Shown piece after piece: positions 1 to 12,425 of a stretch of DNA of 64,000 nucleotides. Position 1 is the stretch's first letter, and each line of letters begins with the position of its first letter. The DNA is from Anisodus tanguticus (lineage: Eukaryota > Streptophyta > Magnoliopsida > Solanales > Solanaceae): positions 8,560,646 through 8,624,645 of the forward strand of contig CM067561.1 in NCBI GenBank assembly GCA_034509755.1. The letters run 5' to 3'. The translations under genes were made by a program, and so were the position numbers. The notes below the pieces were generated by a model. It made no database searches and was not told the DNA's origin. It saw nothing but the letters and a program-made list of their open reading frames with translations.

Positions 1-912
1 TATTCGAAGAACCCGACCTTATGCTCATGCGAGAGTATTGTGACAATTTGGGAGAAGGCAAGAGGTACTCTAAGTAGGGGATATGAACATATATGTGATT
101 ACCTATGAATAAGACAAGGTACCTATGGTTGGGGAGAATATTCAAAAATGGAAGGGTGGATGGTATATGGACTCAAAACCATTTCCCAATAGAGGTTCTG
201 ACCTGGGTGTGACGACATGTACAAGAGGTAAGAGCGAATAAGCAGGGCACTATTGCTCCAGAGCTGAATAACCTTAACCGCATTCAAGACAGAGATTCCA
301 AAGAATAACTCAAGGCGCATCTAATTCAAATACAAGCAAAAGATAGAGAAGAGAAATATCGCTAAAAGATGGAAGCAGATGAACATACCATAGTTGACTT
401 GAATCACGATTTGGATGTTCTATCCAAATCTGTGAAAGATTGGATAAAAGGATAAACGATCAGATGAACACTTTCGATCCATTGGGAATAGAGAGCAAAG
501 GAATTTTCATTGATGTATTTATGCTTTTGATCCACTATCTGATCCATATGGCCCTCCGAAAGGTCAAGAGAGCCAGGATGGATAAAGGACCGTCCTCTAC
601 ACCTCGTTAGCTTCGCCTCTGCATGGGCTGAATTCTTTTTTGTATTTCTTTCCCTCTTATTATGTAACCCATTTTACTTCGACTTGTTATGTTTTGTATC
701 CTTTAAGGAAACATTATTTATTTATATATACTTATTATGAGCGCAATGGAAGGGTTTAAAAAATTGGCATATATACCCCTCAATTGATAGGCCTACCTTG
801 GAATAAAAGGTCGCTTATTATTATAGGATGCACTATAACTGTTTACATTCTATGTGATACAATTTATTGATTGCTTATGTACTTTACGTGTGTTTTACTT
901 AAATATGTGTAA
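1..912. other. Retroelement-like debris, no intact gene
   Basis: No open frame of useful length is present. On the plus strand around 305-600 a broken reading frame gives charged, helix-prone peptide (for example DLNHDLDVLSKSVKD, then FDPLGIESKGIF in another frame). This resembles the coiled-coil tail of some plant gypsy/Ogre-type extra ORFs, but the match is from memory and weak. From about 610 on the sequence is AT-rich and looks like a 3' flank. It ends where the gypsy-1 LTR begins. Confidence 0.3.
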
Positions 913-2572
913 TGTCATGCTCTGAAACCCATCCTAGCGCAACAGATATCTGATGCTACAGAACCACATCAAAAGCACCTTATAAGTCCAATAATCGTCT
1001 ATCTTTATTAATGGTTCATTAATCATCAATTAAAAAAGATAATAAAGGCTTGATTGTAAGCATGCTAACAACAATAATAACCAGCGGAAGTCCAATGTAT
1101 ATAAATAGTCATAAAACATGGCAAGAAGCCCCAATGAGTCAAATAATGACTTCAACGACTACCCACAATAATTGTTACACTCTGTGTTTTCATACGTCGT
1201 TATTGTCGTAGGTTAGCCGACATAGGCTCAAAGAAGATGAGAGTACTCCACGTGATTAATACTGGTTCACTAATGTGTTAAGTACGTTTTGGGGAAGTTT
1301 GAGACTAATCGGATCGAAGGAAATACGTTTCGACGAAGATCGACAAAAGAGACCTTTATGGAGCATTATGTGGACCACATTGTGCATCTCACAATTGAGC
1401 AGTGAAGATTGAAGTTTCTGGGCAGATCTGTGGCCCATTCTGCAACCTTAGAGGAGGTTTTGCGAACTACAAAAAGGTTCTGCGGGGAACTGAATGGAAC
1501 GCAGAACTGAGGCTATTGTCGACCTTCTTGGGGGTATTTAAGAAGTGTAAGCTCTTTTTTTTGCCATTTTCAACAAAACCAGCGCCAAGACTCCTAAATT
1601 CTCTCCCTATACTCCCTAAAGGTTTCTAACAAATCCTAAACCAAATCACTCAAGCCTTTCCAAACAAATCTTGTATTGGGCTAAGCGGTCTAAATATACT
1701 CTTAACTTGGTGTGATATTATCTATTTTGGGCTAAATCCGCACGATTTTCTCCAAAAGGCCTCATGCCTGGTTGGGATCACATGGTTGATATTGTGGTTG
1801 ATGTGTGCACTCTTTCAAGCCTTAAGGAAATTGTTCCAGTGCTTCTACAAGTTTGTAACAAGGTAAGTTCTTCCTCTCCTTCCTGGATTTGAGCATGTCT
1901 AAATTCCTAGATATGTTATGGGGATGAGATAGTTCAAGATAAGCACTTGGAGAAGTTGTGTTGTTGTTATAGCTTGTTGGGTTGTTGGTTAAGGTAGTCC
2001 AGATGGCTGTGAGAATGGATATTGTTTTGTAAATGTTTAATTATGTGTTGGATATGTTAAGTGTTTTGTAAGATGGGAGGTAAGTGAAAAGAATAGGGGA
2101 GGTATTGTCTGAATTATCGTATAATGAGCTTGTCGCTCTTTTATGTCGAATTCTAAGTTTGATAAGCTTAATAATAGCTACTTATTGCTTGTTGTCAATT
2201 GACATGGTGTACAACTGTATATTTTGTCTTGTAAATGAGAACGTTAAAGGTACGTAAGGCTTACCCATTTCTTTCTTTCGGCATGATCATAATAGAATGA
2301 TAAATACAGAATGTCCCTCAAATAAGGGTCCTACTTCTAGCTGTTAAGATGTGCCTATTCTTCATTCTATTTATCGAATTATTAAATCTTGATTTGTCCC
2401 TTGTCGGTAGCACTTATCGCACTTCATGATATCCCTTGCTTTATGATTGGTTCCGAGTTCCTTATTAGATTGTAACGATTGCTGTATATAGTTCTATAAT
2501 GATAGGTGGGGGTTAACGACCTTATGTCACTCCGCCCGATTCATGCTGGTATTTTTGAGGTTATTCATGCGT

Positions 2573-2589
2573 TATATATATATATATAT
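2573..2589. repeat. (TA)n microsatellite in gypsy-1 LTR
   Basis: Uninterrupted TA dinucleotide run of about eight units inside the gypsy-1 LTR. Confidence 0.9.
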
Positions 2590-2724
2590 GTATCTATTTT
2601 CTACTGAGTCGCGTTATAGTCAGTCGGGCAGATACTTATATGTGCGCATCACTGCAGTTGGGTATGTTATGATGACATTAGCGCCAGAGAGCGGCTTGAT
2701 GATGATATTTCCACATAGTGTAGC

Positions 2725-2749
2725 ATATATATATATATATATATATATA
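2725..2749. repeat. (AT)n microsatellite in gypsy-1 LTR
   Basis: Uninterrupted AT dinucleotide run of about 12 units, 150 bp downstream of the first TA run in the same LTR. Confidence 0.9.
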
Positions 2750-3334
2750 GCATTCAGAGTTATATGTTGTCTCTTTTCCTGTCCCTGTTTGCATTTCTGT
2801 ATCTATTTACATTTTCTTCTTTACATATTCAGTACATTGTTCGTACTGACGTCCCTTACTGGGGCGCTGCATTTTATGCTCGCAGGTTTAGATAGATTTA
2901 ACGATGCCCCTTTTTAGTAGGACCTCAGCTCAACAGTGGTATCGAGGCTCTCCACTTGTTTTGGAGGTGCTAGTAAGAGTCAGTATGATTTTATATATAT
3001 TTATGGGTATGGTGGGGGCCTTTTCCCAACCTGATTATGTTCATGTACTCTTTATAAGCTTGTAGATAGTCGTCCTGTGTAGAGATGTCAAGTATGTCCT
3101 TGCCGGCCTTCCACATGGTCTTTTACACTTATGATGACCTTGTCGGCCTTAACAGATATATGTACATATAGGTGTTGTTGGGTCCTTTCTATTTGCAAGT
3201 TTTTGCATAACTATTTATTAGAGGCCTTGTTGGCCCAGATTCTGTAATATTGTCCTTATGTTGTATGACTGGTACACTCGGGCCATAAGGCAATAGGTGC
3301 TGGCCACACCCCCCAAGGTTGGGGTGTGACAAAC

Positions 3335-3347
3335 TTGGTATCAAAGC
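3335..3347 (+). other. gypsy-1 primer binding site
   Basis: TTGGTATCAAAGC lies 3 bp after the LTR end and differs by one base from the plant consensus TGGTATCAGAGC, complementary to the initiator Met-tRNA 3' end that primes minus-strand DNA synthesis. Confidence 0.7.
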
Positions 3348-3645
3348 AGGTCAAGTCCTAGGGATGTCTACAAGGAGTGTCTGGTAGAGTCTTGTTTATG
3401 GGTGTGTAGTGTGCCACTCTTATAAACATAAGGCTGCATGGCATTTAGGATAGTCGCCTTCCTTCTTGTTCTAGATCATGTGATAGAGCTGAGCTATAAG
3501 TATTCCCCTCCTAATCTTATTTTGTTTCCGATTGCAACGATCCCTTCTTAGAGTAATACACCCTCTATTAAGTCAAAATCGTTAGAGGATATAAGCGGCT
3601 CACTTTCTTAGATATCACCCAACTTCTGTAGTACTAGAGGGGCCA

Positions 3646-3948
3646 ATGAGAGCCCCCGTAATATCAGTTATACCACCAACGCCATCTAATAAGTATGTTA
3701 AGAAAGCGGTCCAAATATTGACTCAATTGGTTGCCCCACAGGCACGACGTCACCCTAGCATGTCTGACAATGGTAGGTATTTGGAAGGGTCAAGAAGTTC
3801 ACAACCTAGAGAGCTCATTGGTCAGAGACCATCGATATTTAATGAATTTGACCCAATTGAGGAGGATGGGAGAGCTAAGAGGGCTAGGATGATTAGTGAT
3901 TTTAGAAGACGATGGAGTAGTGATAAGTTACATTTGTATGGTCAATAG
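3646..3948 (+). pseudogene. gypsy-1 gag N-terminal remnant
   Basis: A 100-codon open frame begins at the ATG at 3646, about 300 bp after the primer site, where gag is expected. It includes AVQILTQLVAPQARR, which resembles the LTQLVA(S)QARR segment near the start of gag in Del/Tekay-type gypsy elements. The frame ends after about 100 residues and the conserved gag core (FTG...DP...F, W-E-L) does not follow, so most of gag is missing. The Gag protein would form virus-like particles. This remnant cannot. Confidence 0.5.
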
Positions 3949-6630
3949 GCCAGGTCTTCCCAACAGGTTATGAGCGACCAGAGCCCTCGAGTAAAGCCGA
4001 GAAAGGAATCACAAACCTTGGTATTTCAGGATCAAAGTGGTACAGATCGAGTGCGGCCGTCCTGACCATGTTGTAATCTGTATGGTCGAGTGTATGTCAA
4101 ACTATTTCATAAGGGAACATGAGGTTGCTATTGATGTGGTAATCAAGGTCTTAAGATTGGAATTGTCCTAGCTTGGCCCACAAGGGAGAGGTTAAGAATG
4201 GAGATGGAGCCTCGAGTTCCGACGTAGTGTGAGGTGAGGTGAGGTGAGCTGTGACATGTAATTATGCTATTGATTCCTTTGTTGATCTATTTACCTCTTT
4301 TATGCTTATTATGGACCTGTTTATTGTTTAGGAGTATTGACCCCATTTTAGGGATTGGTTTTGTAATATTACTTGTGAGATCAGGTATTGCGGTATGAGC
4401 AAGTTATGGATGTAAGGGTATAAGCCAAAAAGGGGCTCTAGCCCAAATTGTAGTAAATTAGTAGGCTGAAAGGACATAGAGCCCACACCCGGCCTAATAA
4501 CAGAGTATGTAGTATGTTTCCTTCTTATGAATGACTATACTAGATAGATCTTGAATCAACGATATCATGTTCTCTCGGCGGTTGTACGAAAGCCTAAGTT
4601 TTGTAGGAGAAATAGTAAGCTAAAGATAAGTTATAAAGATAGAAAACAGGACGTATTGTTGGAAGGCTTATAAGCATATGTCTTGTGGTAACTTTCATCA
4701 AATTTGAATGAGAAAATGCCCTATGAACGTGCAACTCAAAAGGTAACACTTATGACCCCGAGATACTCTTAATGGGAATGGATTACGACAACCAAGCTGT
4801 AGGATATTTTCTCCCGGATGTGTTTAAGGAATTTGTGCAAAGTGACATGCCCAGAACAGTAACCTTAAATCATATGCAAGGACTGGATCATCCACGAATG
4901 CGGAAGACAGGATAAGCTCTTCGTCTGTTAAAAGAAGCCATATATTTATCATTGACAGATACATGTATTACCGACAACAGGCTAAAGCAAGCTTTGGATA
5001 TTGGAGTAATAATACCTTCAATTCCGTCGGGTGATATGATATGATCCTAAGTACCCACAGAATAATAACAACTTGTTGGAGACAATTAACGACAAAGGAC
5101 ACAAAATAATGGGGGAATGGCAGTAAGAAATGGAGACAGTTAATAGGTACGAATGAAATGTTATGTTAAGTATCAAGGCAGAAATGTGTTTCGCGTAATA
5201 GCAAGCATGCGGAAGGACCATAACAAGAAACATAAAGGTGAATGAGTTATGGTTATTCAAATTTCATAAAAGTATGAGTATTGTGGAACAGCGTAAGGAC
5301 CAATGGTGAAGGAGGGACATTAAGAACTTTTCGGTTAAGGGTACTAGACCTCCAATGTTCAAGATTTAAAGTGGGGAGTACATTAAGGATAGGAGACTCC
5401 CTCATGATAACTCAACATGAAGACGTAAAGGAAAGATAATTGAGCAATCGTTTAATAGGGGACCTAATTATGGCTAGACAAGGGAGCTTGGGTGAGTCAT
5501 TGGGCCATGTAACCTTGTGAACCGGATCTACATACGCGAAGCGTCGGTTCCGCAGCACATACGGTCATAATCCTTGGAAAGTACATAAATGAAAGTGGGG
5601 GTGAGTAAAGCTTGATACAAGCATAAACAGAAGTGAAAAGAAGCCAATGGCATAAGGATGTAAGGCAATAGTAGAAATGATGTGTTAAAAAGACAATGAT
5701 ATTTGAATGAAGACGAGGTGACTGGAAAATAAAGATGTCTATGAGCGTTTTGACTTAACCAAAGGATCTACAAGACAGATAATGTGATGATCTTACAACT
5801 TAACAAAATTAATGAAACCTTTTCTCAAAGTGCCATTAGTGAAAAGCTATAGCTAAGCAACAAAGAAAGAGATGGCGATCCAAGAACAATGATTGGATTC
5901 AGATATAGTAGGATAACATCTTGTAAGCACGAATTCTTCAGAACCTCACACATACCAATAATGGAGATATGTTAACTAGTCGACAATTATATGAGATTAA
6001 TATAAAGGAAGAGACTTGGTAAATGGTTTATGAGGATCGAAAGGAATTGTTTATAACCATTGGTAATGAGGAAGTATGAAAAGAAATTTTCTTTCAAACT
6101 ATAGACGAGAATTAACCACAATGATATGTGTATTTTAGATTTAATGGAATTATCTGTAGAGTATTTATGATTGAGCTATTACAAAACCACCTAGTCTTTA
6201 GCACAATGTCCAATAAACGAAGCTAAATTTATGAGAGAAGTTAGAACTTAAGCATTGTAAGAATCTTAGGTACCAATAATCCTACACCAACTCGATAAAG
6301 TTAGCATTGTAGCAGTACCACTAGCCGTGTATTCGCAAGTGACCTAACTAATGTGAAGGTTAAGGAGAAGAGTGACATGAGAAATACATCACTAGTTGAA
6401 TGGGAGTTCGATTGGTGGATTCAGATGATAATAGCTTTATGATTCATAATACAATAGTCCTTCCTCATTTTGGAAGATAAGGAATGTCAAGATGAAGATC
6501 CTGCATTTAGGAAAAATCAAAAAGGGTATTTAGCAAAAAGGAATTGCAGTCTTCGAGTTTATTTGAAGTGGGACCCTTAGGTACCAGGCACATTAGATGT
6601 ATCCACTGTAGTAAAGCCATAAGACAAGAC
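3949..6630 (+). other. Unreadable gypsy-1 interior
   Basis: By position this stretch should hold gag, protease, RT and RNase H, but no conserved motif (DSGA, YVDD, TDH) could be read in any frame. A short pentamer run, GAGGT repeated about 3.6 times, sits at 4231-4246. The rest is AT-rich with dense stops, which suggests very old decay or replacement by unrelated sequence. Confidence 0.5.
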
Positions 6631-7640
6631 TATGATGGGAATTTATTGTTCACGACATCCTATCCACTCAGGATCTACTAAGATATATAAGGATAACAAA
6701 GGAATGTATCAATGGGATGATATGAGAAAGGAACCTTATAGAGGTTATAACTAGTGTATGAATTGCCAGTGGGTAAAAGATGTGCACCAAAAACCTAATG
6801 GGTTAACTCATAACATTGTGAACTCGATGTGAAAATAGAAGATGGATTTCATTGTGGGACTACATATAAATCGAGGACTATGCAAGATGGTACATCAAAA
6901 AGATCATTTACTTTCACGATGACCTCGACTCTATGACATAGGAAAAAACACTCAATTTATGACTAAATACTAGAGAATTGATTTGCAAGAGGTCTAGGCA
7001 CTAAGATTAGTGCCACTCTCAAATAGATAGACAAATCAGACGTGATTCGTATACTTGAGGATTGAGTACAATGACAACTATTATTCTAAGTATCAAAATA
7101 ACATCATATGAGACTTTGTATGAGAAAAGGTGTTAAAAAATCTTATCGGATGATTCGAGGTACACCAACTAGAGTTAATGAGATCTGATCTAACAGACTG
7201 AGTCATAAAAAGGATAAAGCTATTCAAGAGCAATTGATGGCTGCCTGAAGCCATCCGGAAGTCGTATTCACATGTGCAACGATTGAACTTAAAACTCAAA
7301 GTTGATAACTAGATATCCCTAAAGAGTTCATCTCGGAAAGGCATGATTAGAATTAAGAAAGAAACTCGAGTCAATGGTATGCTAATTTATGCCACATAAT
7401 TCGATAAATAGGCTAAGTGTCTTGCAAGCTGAGCGTGCTTTCAAGAATTAGCACTGTCCATATAGTTCCCCATGTTTAGATTGATAAGAAAGTATGCAAA
7501 TAATCCATTTTGAATTAGACCCGAATCTATCGGATGAAGAAATCCCTATTACCTTTCAAAAATCGACAAGCCGCAACTCACAATAGACTCAATAAAAAGG
7601 ATTTTATGGTAAAGTAAAGGTATGAAAGGAAACAAAACGT
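6631..7640 (+). pseudogene. gypsy-1 integrase remnant
   Basis: Conceptual reading with frameshifts gives, in order, an H2C2 zinc region (RHPIHSGSTKIYKD ... CMNCQWVK), the segment HQKPNGL, MDFIVGL at the start of the catalytic core, and a C-terminal stretch FELDPNLSDEEIPI at about 7510-7560. The last is typical of the tail before the chromodomain in Del/Tekay-like elements. Integrase joins the cDNA to host DNA. The DDE residues cannot all be placed because the core is broken by stops and indels. Confidence 0.6.
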
Positions 7641-8028
7641 AAGGAGTAGAAGAAAAGATGAAGTGTAGAATACTGTCAACTATTGCGATTTAAATGTGAC
7701 CCTCCCCATCATGACACGAGGACTGGCTATTAATCCTCCTGTTACGATTAGCCAATACTCAAAGTAAAGAATAGTATGACCAATAAATAATGCAATAATT
7801 CATAAGGTAAGTTTCTATTCCGGGATGTTGTACTTGATGGATGATGATAGTGTGAAGTTTAATATCACGTATGTTATTATGTGTGGCATTACGAGGTAAG
7901 TTTGGATATCTTCTACTTGTTCACAGGAATGCAGATAACAAATTTGTAAAGGGAATTGGGTCAGAATTACTGGAAGGTCTTAAGGAGGTGTGTTATGCTT
8001 GGGTATGACCCTATTTTTAGGATGAATG
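7641..8028. other. Unassigned segment between gypsy-1 and gypsy-A
   Basis: No gene and no similarity to the first bases of the gypsy-1 LTR could be seen. It may be the decayed 3' end of gypsy-1. It stops at the gypsy-A LTR start tgtaacacctcg. Confidence 0.4.
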
Positions 8029-9176
8029 TGTAACACCTCGTACCTTCAAATTAAGTCATGATCATGATTCAGGATTTTAGGAAACCAAGATAGGGAGTTA
8101 AAGTTGTAAAACCAGATTCAGTTATGCAAATCCAGTTTTACGCCCAAATCTTACGGACCGTAGAAAGTGTTACGGCCCCTAGAATTTCACCGTATAAATC
8201 ATCATTGAAAAATCAATGACACGATAGACTTATATGTACCGTATAAAATTATACGGACCACACTTTTGAGCCGTCAAAACCCCAGACTTTTATCATTAGC
8301 TGGAAAGTTGCACTTGGATGATGATTCGTACAAAATGTACGGACCGTACAATACGACTGTAAAACCCCCAACGATAGGAACAATATAAATACGCAAACAT
8401 AGTGTTGAAAATAAGTTTTCTTATTTTTCTAAGCCCTAGAACAAAGTTCTCTCCTTTCATCATCCTCAAAACTCAAGGTAAGCCATTTCCATGTATTTCC
8501 ACGCTATTCTAATCAAGTATACTTGATTCCTAAGTGAAATTCATTGTTTCTAACCTAGAATTTTCAAGAAAATCCAACCCAAGAGATTAAAGTTCAAGAT
8601 TTGGGTTTCTTCTTCAAAGTTCGGATTTGTATTACAAGTATTGGAATGATTAAGGTATGTAGAGCTTCTATTCACGTGTGAGAATATCATTGTTCTTCCC
8701 CATATCGCTTTTAATCCATGAGACACGAAATTCCTCAGACCTAGGGTTTTGTTCTAATTCATGATGACCGTATATTACAACTACATACCATGCTTATATC
8801 ATGCTTTAATTATTTGTGTTCATGATACACCATTATGATTTTTTATAAACTTGTCCGTAATTCATGAACACATGCTTTGAATTCTATGAGTTCTCGAATA
8901 CAAGTCATGAATCATTATTACTCAATCTATGAAAGTATACATTTTTCGCTCAAGTTATATTATGTATTTATATTCATGTTAATTTACATTTACAAATCAT
9001 GTTTTCAAGTTATATTCATGAAAACCATGGGCTTTCTAGCCAACAATATTTCATGTTCATATTTGGAAGTTGCATAGATTTTCGAGAGGGCTCAGACAAC
9101 CTGAAACTACGTATGCCAACGTAGGATAAGGATTGCTCCGCCCAGTTAGGATGATTCCTTCATACTACCCATAATT
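8029..9176 (+). repeat. gypsy-A left LTR, 3'-truncated
   Basis: The start tgtaacacctcgtacc is the inverted match of the right copy's LTR edge at 26016. Similarity continues to about 9176 (ggattgctc...gcccagttaggatg), then jumps into gag sequence (...ccacccagtt) that in the right copy lies some 1.1 kb further along. The U3-like part holds palindromic tacggaccgta boxes at 8152-8162 and 8338-8348 plus several half copies. Confidence 0.8.
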
Positions 9177-10260
9177 CAACCACCCAGTTCCACTGACCCA
9201 GATGTTATGGGAGTTATTTAGTTGCTCACCTAGATTGTGGTTGCACAAGCTCAGCATCAGGGAATGACTCCGAGTACATGTACTAGTGGAGAGTCATCCA
9301 GTTTTAGAACTCGAGATTTTTTGCGTATGGACCCTCCAGTATTCACAGGGTATAGTAAGATAGAGGATCCACTAAATTTCATTAATGAGCATCAGAAGAA
9401 CTTTCATGTTATGCATGATACCGAGTTAAAGGCAGTAGAGTTGGGGGCTTATCAGTTGCATGATGTTGCTAATATTTGGTATGAGTCATTGGAATAGTCC
9501 CGAGGAGAAGATGTGCTGACTTGGGATGAGTTTGCAAATGCTTTCATTGAATATTTCTTGCCATTGTTAGGGAGGCAAAAGATCTTGAATTCGAGAAGCT
9601 CAAGTAGAATCGTACGAGTGTGTATAAGTACTGCCTCAACTTTGTTTCATTTGCTAAGTATGCTCTACACCTGGTTGCAGACATGAGGTCCAGAGTTAGG
9701 TGCTTTGTGTGGGGTCTTGACCCCTAGTTGTTTGATATTGCTAATAGTTTTACTCAAAATAAAGAAATGACAATTACTAAGATGGTTGCTTTTGTGAAAG
9801 GCAATGGGAGAAAAATGAAATAAGAAGAAGCGTTACAGAAGGAGAAAGACGGGGAGTTCAATACGAGGGCTAAGTCTTAGTTTATTTCAGTCGTGGGAGA
9901 GGTGGAGGCAGAATGTTATTTAAAAAACATGTCATCAGGACCCGTACCATCTTCAGCCAGTGCCCTAGACCCAAGGTACCAGAATGATTCATAAGAGAAA
10001 GAACTTCAGAGCATTAGTCTCTTAATCACAAGCCAACATGGGTCAGAAGACCTTTGATAATCCAGTTTGCGGTAAGTGCGGTAAGAGACACCCGGGGGAG
10101 TTTGCATGGGTATGGATATATACTATGGGTGTGGTCAGCAAGGTCACTTTCAGAGAGATTATCCATCATAAAGGTAGGGTACGGGAGGTAATATGGCTCA
10201 ATCCACAAATTCAGTAGTTCCTCATAATTTTTAAGCCCAATTAGCATGTGGTACAACTAA
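9177..10260 (+). pseudogene. gypsy-A left gag with zinc knuckle
   Basis: An 86-codon frame at 9237-9497 carries the gag core (MDPPVFTG, then VMHDTELKAVELGAYQL and IWYESLE), closely matching the minus-strand copy. It is cut by an in-frame stop after WYESLE. Further gag follows in shifted frames and reaches a CCHC-like segment (CGKCGKRHPGEF) at about 10070-10110. The LTR fusion at 9176 removed the normal gag start, so the ATG at 9237 is internal. Several frameshifts and stops make it non-functional. Confidence 0.75.
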
Positions 10261-11201
10261 ATCTAGTAACACAGGCAGAGGTCCAAATTGCTTATATGCA
10301 CTAGCAGGTTATCAAGATACAGAGGCTCGGGCAGACGTTATCGCGAGTATGCTAATTGTTTTCACTTTGGCGTTTATGCCCTTATGGATCCTAAATCCAC
10401 TCAATCATATGTAACTTTATTTGTTGCTAAGAAATTTGGGATAGATCCAGAAAAGTTCCATGAACCCTTTGAAGTATCTACTCCAGTTGGTGAGTCAGTT
10501 ATAACTAGATGAGTATATAGAGGTTGTCCAGTTAAACTCTATCACCTCATTACAATAGCTAACTTGGTAGAGTAAGAAATAGTAGAGTTCAATGTGATAG
10601 TGGGAATGAATTGGTTGTCTTCATGTTATGCCAGAATAGGTTGTAGAACCAAAATTGTCAGTTTTGAATTTCTCGGTGAACTAGTCATAGAATGGAAGGA
10701 TGATGCAGTAACACCCATAGCCAGAAAGATGATATCCAAGGAATACATTTACCATCTAGTTCAGATTATGGATGTAGATACCCATACCCCAACTCTTCAG
10801 TCTGTACCAGTTGTCAACGAGTTTCTAGAAGTCTTCCCTGAAGATCTTCTCAGAGTCCCTCCTAATAGAGAGATTTACTTTGGAATTTATTTACTTCCCG
10901 ACACTAAGTTGATATCTATTCTGTCATATAGAATGTCTCGAGCAGAGTTAAAATAATTAAAAGGCCAATCAAAATATCTTATTGATAAGAGATTTATATG
11001 GCCTAGAGTCTCACCTTAGGGGTGCACCAGTCTTGTTTGTTTGGAAGAATGGTGGATATTTGTGTATATGCATTGACTACCGGCAGTTGAACAAGGTCAC
11101 CATTAAGAACAAATATCTTCTTCCTAGAATTGATGACTTATTAGATCAACTTTAGAGTACCTAATGTTATTCCAAGATTTACTTTAGATCAGGGTACCAT
11201 C
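10261..11201 (+). pseudogene. gypsy-A left protease and partial RT
   Basis: The protease region reads ALMDPKSTQSYVT where the sister copy has LMDPGSTLSYVT, so the catalytic D-x-G triplet is damaged (G to K). RT follows: linker NEFLEVFPEDL, then YRMSRAELK, then in shifted frames the CIDYRQLNKV-like segment and the palm start YFRSGYH, where the sequence is cut at 11201. The YVDD box and everything after it are absent. Confidence 0.75.
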
Positions 11202-12410
11202 TGATGTATATAATGAGGGAAGTGTATGGTTAGGTTGATCGGAGTTAGTTTGGGGCTGGACGGACACAAATATGAGAGTCAAATGGAGTTTTGGTGGAAT
11301 AGGATGGTTTTCGGACAATTTAGGTTTATGGGAGGTGTACTGGTGCCCTTAGGTGGTTTGGGGCTAAGGAGTTTGGAGATGATGAACTAGACACATTGTA
11401 AGTTAAATTGGTGGTTGGTATTTGGTGGTTGGATGGTGGTAAGGTGGAGGAAACTGGTCGGGACAGTAAGGTACGGAGGTTGAACCCGGTGAGGACGATG
11501 AAGTAGTTGGTTTGGTTTTCGGGTGTTTTTGGAAGGAGTTGGTTAACTACCTTTTTGGTGTAGGTTGGGAAAGTGTTGTAGTGTAATGGGGTGAAAGGGA
11601 TTACGCAGTTAGGACAATGCTTGGGCATGAAATTGATAAACAAGTTCGGGTGCGGGTAAGGTGATATAGGCCGAGATGACCTTCTAATGTATTTCTGACA
11701 AATTAACCGGATAGAACCTTGTCTTGGGTATAGTTAGATCACAAAAGTTCTAACTAGACTTACACCTAGGGTTTGGACCACAAAAGTACCAACTAAGATA
11801 ACAACACAAAAGTTGAATAACTTAGCAAAGTTTGACAAAACTCAAATATATTTCATAAAATATCAATGTCCCCTTACATCAATTACATCTCATATTTATA
11901 CTAGTTCTAGACCGTCTAGAAGAGGAAACAAGAAAGACACAAACATGGCACTCGGCCAAATGGGAAAGGGGAAGGTGTTCGACCAATTTGGGAGAAGGGA
12001 AAAGGCCCAACACTTCATGTTCTGTAGGCCACCCTTTTGTGCCATCCATATAGATAAGTTCATGAACTACCTAGTTCATGAATTACCTCATTGGGGCACT
12101 TTGGAAGCTTCTCATTCTAGATGGTTGTCAGCCTAGTCATCTCATCCTATTACATGGCCTAGTAATTAAGCTATAAGGAAATTAAGCTAGGAATTAAAAT
12201 AAGCTAAAAGTTGGTCTCGACCAAGATCTACATAAAAACCGAAAATTAATGTCACTTGGCATGGATCTTCAAGTATTTTCTTCAATTCCACTCCATACTC
12301 TATTCCACGTTAGGCATGTCACCATAGGATGGTTAGCAATCTTCGGCAGTCCAAGAAAATCACCTCGCGGCTCATGTTGGAAACTTAAGTTCACGACCTT
12401 CTTTTAATCA
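11202..12410 (-). repeat. gypsy-2 3' LTR
   Basis: Read on the minus strand it begins TGATTAAAAGAAGG just after the polypurine tract and ends TTATATACATCA, with TGAT/ATCA inverted tips. A TATA box (TATAAATA, minus strand, at 11893-11900) fits the LTR promoter. About 600 bp at the low-coordinate end match the 5' LTR at 15862-16450. Confidence 0.8.
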
Positions 12411-12411
12411 T

Positions 12412-12425
12412 AATCCCCTTCTTTA
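12412..12425 (-). other. gypsy-2 polypurine tract
   Basis: On the minus strand AAAGAAGGGGAT lies 2-3 bp before the 3' LTR start. It is the expected primer for plus-strand DNA synthesis and fixes the LTR boundary. Confidence 0.7.

Larger units (their letters stand above)
913..3331 (+). repeat. gypsy-1 5' LTR
   Basis: The LTR starts tgtcatgctctg and ends ggtgtgaca, giving a perfect 5 bp inverted repeat (TGTCA/TGACA). A primer binding site follows at once, which identifies this as the 5' LTR. It contains two TA microsatellites and no supported gene. The right edge is firm because of the adjacent primer site. The left edge rests on the terminal motif alone. Confidence 0.65.
913..8028 (+). mobile_element. 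gypsy-1: old, degraded Ty3/gypsy retrotransposon
   Basis: The element opens with a 2.4 kb LTR whose ends are TGTCA and TGACA, followed by a Met-tRNA primer site, a short gag remnant and, near the far end, a recognisable integrase with a C-terminal tail. These are typical of Del/Tekay-type plant chromoviruses. Protease and RT cannot be read and no 3' LTR is seen before the next element starts at 8029. The element is therefore ancient and probably truncated by, or interrupted by, gypsy-A. Right boundary uncertain. Confidence 0.65.
8029..11201 (+). mobile_element. gypsy-A left copy: 5' half of a Ty3/gypsy element
   Basis: This copy runs LTR, gag, zinc knuckle, protease and RT on the plus strand, then stops abruptly inside the RT palm at 11201 where the gypsy-2 3' LTR begins. 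LTR and gag match the minus-strand gypsy-A copy at 16498-26016. Compared with that copy it lacks the 3' part of the LTR, the primer site, the leader and the first gag codons (fusion near 9176), and everything after the RT fingers/palm. It cannot transpose. Confidence 0.85.

Noticed and set aside
913..3331. Solo LTR
   Set aside because: A primer binding site and gag remnant follow directly, with integrase at the expected distance, so it is the 5' LTR of a decayed element.
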